Below, piece by piece: positions 7,441 through 10,412 of a DNA stretch of 10,412 bases; position 1 is the stretch's first letter, and each line of letters opens with the position of its first letter. The notes below the pieces were generated by a model, which was not told where the DNA came from, did no database searches, and saw only the letters and a list, made by a program, of their open reading frames with translations. The stretch spans positions 474 to 10,885 of the forward strand of contig PDHQ01000700.1 in the NCBI GenBank assembly GCA_003339415.1. Reading direction: 5' to 3'. The translations under genes and the position numbers were made by a program. The stretch comes from Ophiocordyceps camponoti-saundersi (nom. inval.) (taxonomy: Eukaryota > Ascomycota > Sordariomycetes > Hypocreales > Ophiocordycipitaceae).

Positions 7441-8281
7441 GCTAACTTTACTTAGTTATCGCGGAAGTAAGCGGTATAGCTTTTGCTAGCCTTATTAATA
7501 TCGCTAATATAAGACTATATATATTTACCCTTATTTTATTATATCTTACCTTTAAACTTTAATCTTTAATTTTATTAATTTTTTAATTTAATAATAATAG
7601 TATATAAAGATATACTTCTAAGTTCTAAAAGTATTTTCTTCGCTTAGAATATATTTCCTTTAAGGAAAAAATCGAATATATATACCTTAAAAGGTACTTT
7701 ATAAGTTATTTTAAACTTCTAGATAACTATTAATAGCCTACCTTCTCTTCTAAATATTTATTTTATAATATATTTATAAATTCGGTCTCTTATTATATTA
7801 CCGCTTTTTATAATTATACTCCTTATATTTACTTATATATTATTACGATAATAGTAGTAGAAGTATATAAAGTAAATATATTATCTTAAGTCTTATCCGA
7901 AAATATAGTTAAGATTAGTATCTTTTTTCTATATAGCGTTTATAAATTATAACGCCTTAATCTTACCGCTAAGATATATACTTATAACTACTTATAGCGA
8001 CTATTTCCTTTTTAAGTTTTCGGCCCTTACTTATTAGACTAATACTTACTTTTATAATATAAAGGAGGCACTTTCTTATATATATATACGTAATATACCC
8101 CCTTAGACTTATAAGCTAATTTAGAAATATCTAATAAGCCTTAAAAATAATTTTAAAAATTATAAGATAAGATTATTAAAACCTTTAAGAGAAAACTCGT
8201 AGGAAAAGACTATAGGTACGTATCTTCTATACCTATTAAATTAGTAAAGCTAGCTAAGTTATCTAAGTATAGTATAAAATG
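7441..8281. other. Gene-free RIP-saturated sequence, not repeated in window
   Basis: AT-rich sequence right of the array. From 7486 to 8068 there is no CpA or TpG on either strand. All frames are closed by TAA and TAG. Higher-GC islets such as cttaccgctaaga (7962-7974) and cggcccttac (8021-8030) may be remnants of coding sequence, but no motif is recognisable. RIP acts on duplicated DNA, so this segment was probably repeated elsewhere in the genome when it was mutated. Confidence 0.6.
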
Positions 8282-8348
8282 CTCTCTTTTCTTCCTCTCT
8301 CTCTTTTCCTCTTTCTTCTTCCCTTATCCTCCTCTTCCTCTTCTTTCT
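8282..8348. repeat. 67-base pyrimidine tract
   Basis: A CT/T-rich run whose only purine is at 8326. It lies outside the array and resembles the array tracts only in composition. It follows one of the window's few ATGs (8279-8281). Confidence 0.9.
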
Positions 8349-10412
8349 AGAGTTTTCTATATAGCTTTTTTCTTAAAAAGGAATATAAATCTTAGAATAA
8401 ACTTAGGTCTTATTCCTATATGCGATCGTAGCGTATAAGGGAGGTATCGCCTCCTTTAGCTTTTAATTATATACTTATTAATCGTAGCTATAATAAACGC
8501 TTTAAATATATATATAAGTATCCGCTTATAAATTTTATATTTATTAAAATAACGTGGTTTTTTTCTATAAGAGTCGGAGCGATAAGTATTTTCGCGCCTT
8601 ATAATAAATATTATTTTTTAAGCTAAGATTACTATATCCGCCTTAGTAATATATATTAAAATTCTACGTAATAATAAATACTTTAGGGCCCTAATTACGT
8701 AAAGCTATTAGGTAGCGAATAGCACTACTTATAAGAAATATAATCGCTCGCGGACTCGCGTATACTTTTTTTAGTGCTACGTCTCGCTCCTAAGCTTAAA
8801 ATATAGCGTTTTTAGTAGCTTTATATAAGCGGGTCTTAGATAATAATATTTATACTAAACCCGAACTATTACTCTTAGCTTTATATAAATTATAGCGATA
8901 GCTATTAAGGATAATAACGATATCGCGGAGAGTAGAGAGGTTATAAAGTTAGAAAACTCTCTTAAAGTTAAAGTTAGGAATAAATAAGTATAGGAAGGGC
9001 TATTATCTCCTAAGCTCCTTAAGAATATTATACCCGTTTCCCTTAACGCTTACTAAATAAACTTAGGTTAACGCTAAGAAAAATCGGCGATATCGAAGTA
9101 GAGGTTAAATATATAAATAGAAGGTAATAATAGTATATAGTAAACGCTTAAGATAACGCCTATAATTATAATAATATCTAATACTAGTAAAAGTAAATAA
9201 TATAATAATAGAAGAAAAGTATATAGATAACTTAGGTATTAGGTAATTTAGTTTTAAAGTCTAAGTTTATTATAACTTTTATACTTATAAGATTTCGAAA
9301 TTCCTTTAGAATACTTAAAAAGAGGTAACTTTAAAAAGAGGTAAGTAGTTTATTCTTTCTCGAAACTAATTAGTATAACGTCTATTTTATCGGGGAATTA
9401 TAATATTATTTTAATATAGGTATTTTAGCGGGGGAAGAAGGATACCTTAAGTAAGCGTAGTAGATACGTAAGGGGCGTAACTTCTTAGGTAACTAAAGTT
9501 TTTAACTAATATAAGGGGGGATCTCTAGCTATAAGGGGAAGTGCCGGATAGTAATTCTCTATAGGGAAAATAATAAGAAGTCGGTTTTCTATATAAAGAT
9601 AAAAAAAGAAAGAGAAAGGAAAATAAGAACTATTTAATTAAGTGCTAAAAACTTAAGAATAAGTATTTAAATTAGGGATTTATAGTATAAAAGTATAAAG
9701 TTTAAAATAAAGTTATAAGGTTAGTAGAGTTTTTACTATAAGTCCTCTCTAAGACTCGACTTATAATAAATAACTTTTATAATAGCTATAAAGATAAGGT
9801 TAGGGCTAATTACTTACTTAATTTCTTCCTCTTTCGAGGGAAACTAATCTAAGCTATATACTTAGTAATAACCCTAGTCCTATATCGTTCACCTTTTATA
9901 TCCTAATCTATAGATACTTTTAGGAAAAAAAAGGAGTTAAGGAACTATTTAATTAAACCTTATAGGAGCTCTTAGATATCTCCTAGCTAAGTTATACGCT
10001 TATTTTTCTTTAAGCGTGTTTATTACCGCCGCTAAAATATACTGCTTATTATATTATATTCTTTTTAGCTATAACTATATAAAGTAATATCTTATAAGTA
10101 AAGAATAGTTTTAATTCCGGGTTGCTAAGTTAATAAGCTTAAATATCCGAGAGGATATATTTTCGTTCGTTTAGTTTAGTAAGTTTATTATAAAATATAT
10201 TTAGATTAACGTATTCTTAGATATTATAAAGTTTAGCAACCTTTTTTAGGTTATAATACTATCGAGTTTAGTCCCCACGTTTACGGAGGATTTAAGGAGG
10301 CTTTTAAGAATAAATAGAATCTTTAGATAAAGATATATTATATATAAAAAAAAAGGAAGAAAAAAAATAGGTAACGTTTATCTAGTAAAGACTTTATATA
10401 ACTAATCGGATT
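8349..10412. other. RIP-degraded relic, unidentified, possibly a former transposon or gene
   Basis: About 2 kb with no open gene. From roughly 8900 to 9700 the + strand is purine-rich (runs such as agagaggttataaagttaga, and ggggg islets near 9391, 9431 and 9516), opposite to the pyrimidine bias of the array. That would fit a former + strand coding region rich in Lys, Glu and Arg. From 8777 to 9541 no CpA or TpG remains. It could be a retrotransposon, a DNA transposon or a duplicated host gene. I see no surviving reverse transcriptase, integrase, transposase or zinc-knuckle signature and do not assign a family. Confidence 0.45.
9315..9344. repeat. Short direct repeat, 16-base shift
   Basis: ttaaaaagaggtaa occurs at 9315-9328 and again at 9331-9344, separated by ct. 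It is a small local duplication in the purine-rich relic. Confidence 0.85.

Noticed and set aside
9391..9560. Former gag-like coding region in the purine-rich, G-run-containing stretch
   Set aside because: The composition is suggestive of a Lys/Arg/Glu-rich protein, but no cysteine-histidine knuckle or other motif can be read, and stops occur in all frames.
1..10412. Mitochondrial or AT-rich protist (Plasmodium-like) DNA
   Set aside because: Those genomes are AT-rich without erasing CpA/TpG. Here CpG, CpC and CpT are retained while CpA is nearly absent, which is specific to RIP.

Overview
The window reads as old heterochromatic repeat DNA from a filamentous ascomycete (Pezizomycotina) that has been mutated almost to saturation by repeat-induced point mutation (RIP: C to T in CpA, seen as TpG to TpA on the other strand). 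By eye I count only 47 CpA plus TpG dinucleotides on the + strand of 10,412 bases, against the several hundred to about a thousand that this composition would allow. Positions 3135-4164 have none at all. CpG, CpT, CpC and TpA remain common, so the bias is specific to CpA and is not simple AT drift. There is no TGA triplet on the + strand, and only four ATGs exist on the two strands together. I find no intact gene, rRNA or tRNA.

Layout. 1-94 is an A-rich leader ending in 53 A residues. It keeps three CpAs and abuts the array abruptly. 95-7440 is a head-to-tail array of one large, diverged repeat unit. Equivalent points recur at about 106, 2986, 5787 and 7240, giving spacings of about 2.88, 2.80 and 1.45 kb. 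A full unit holds, in order: a conserved start block, a ~0.5 kb AT-rich block, a ~1.2 kb module, a pyrimidine-rich minisatellite block, a CT/T tract, an AT microsatellite, and then the next start block. Unit 3 lacks the ~1.2 kb module. The missing interval is bounded in unit 2 by the 6-base direct repeat atctcc.

7441-10412 is not repeated within the window. It is equally CpA-depleted, which implies that it was duplicated elsewhere in the genome, most likely as transposon or gene relics. Its right part is purine-rich on the + strand. No family can be named from what survives.

The most interesting signals are mutational. (1) Of the 47 surviving CpA/TpG sites, 35 are GCA/TGC. Seven of the 12 exceptions lie in the leader or beside poly-C tracts. 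A G before the target C therefore seems to protect it. (2) Aligned repeat copies repeatedly differ by CG versus TA at the same dinucleotide, in both directions, with no CA or TG intermediate seen. (3) A pyrimidine tract at the same place in each unit grows from 27 to 131 to 237 bases.
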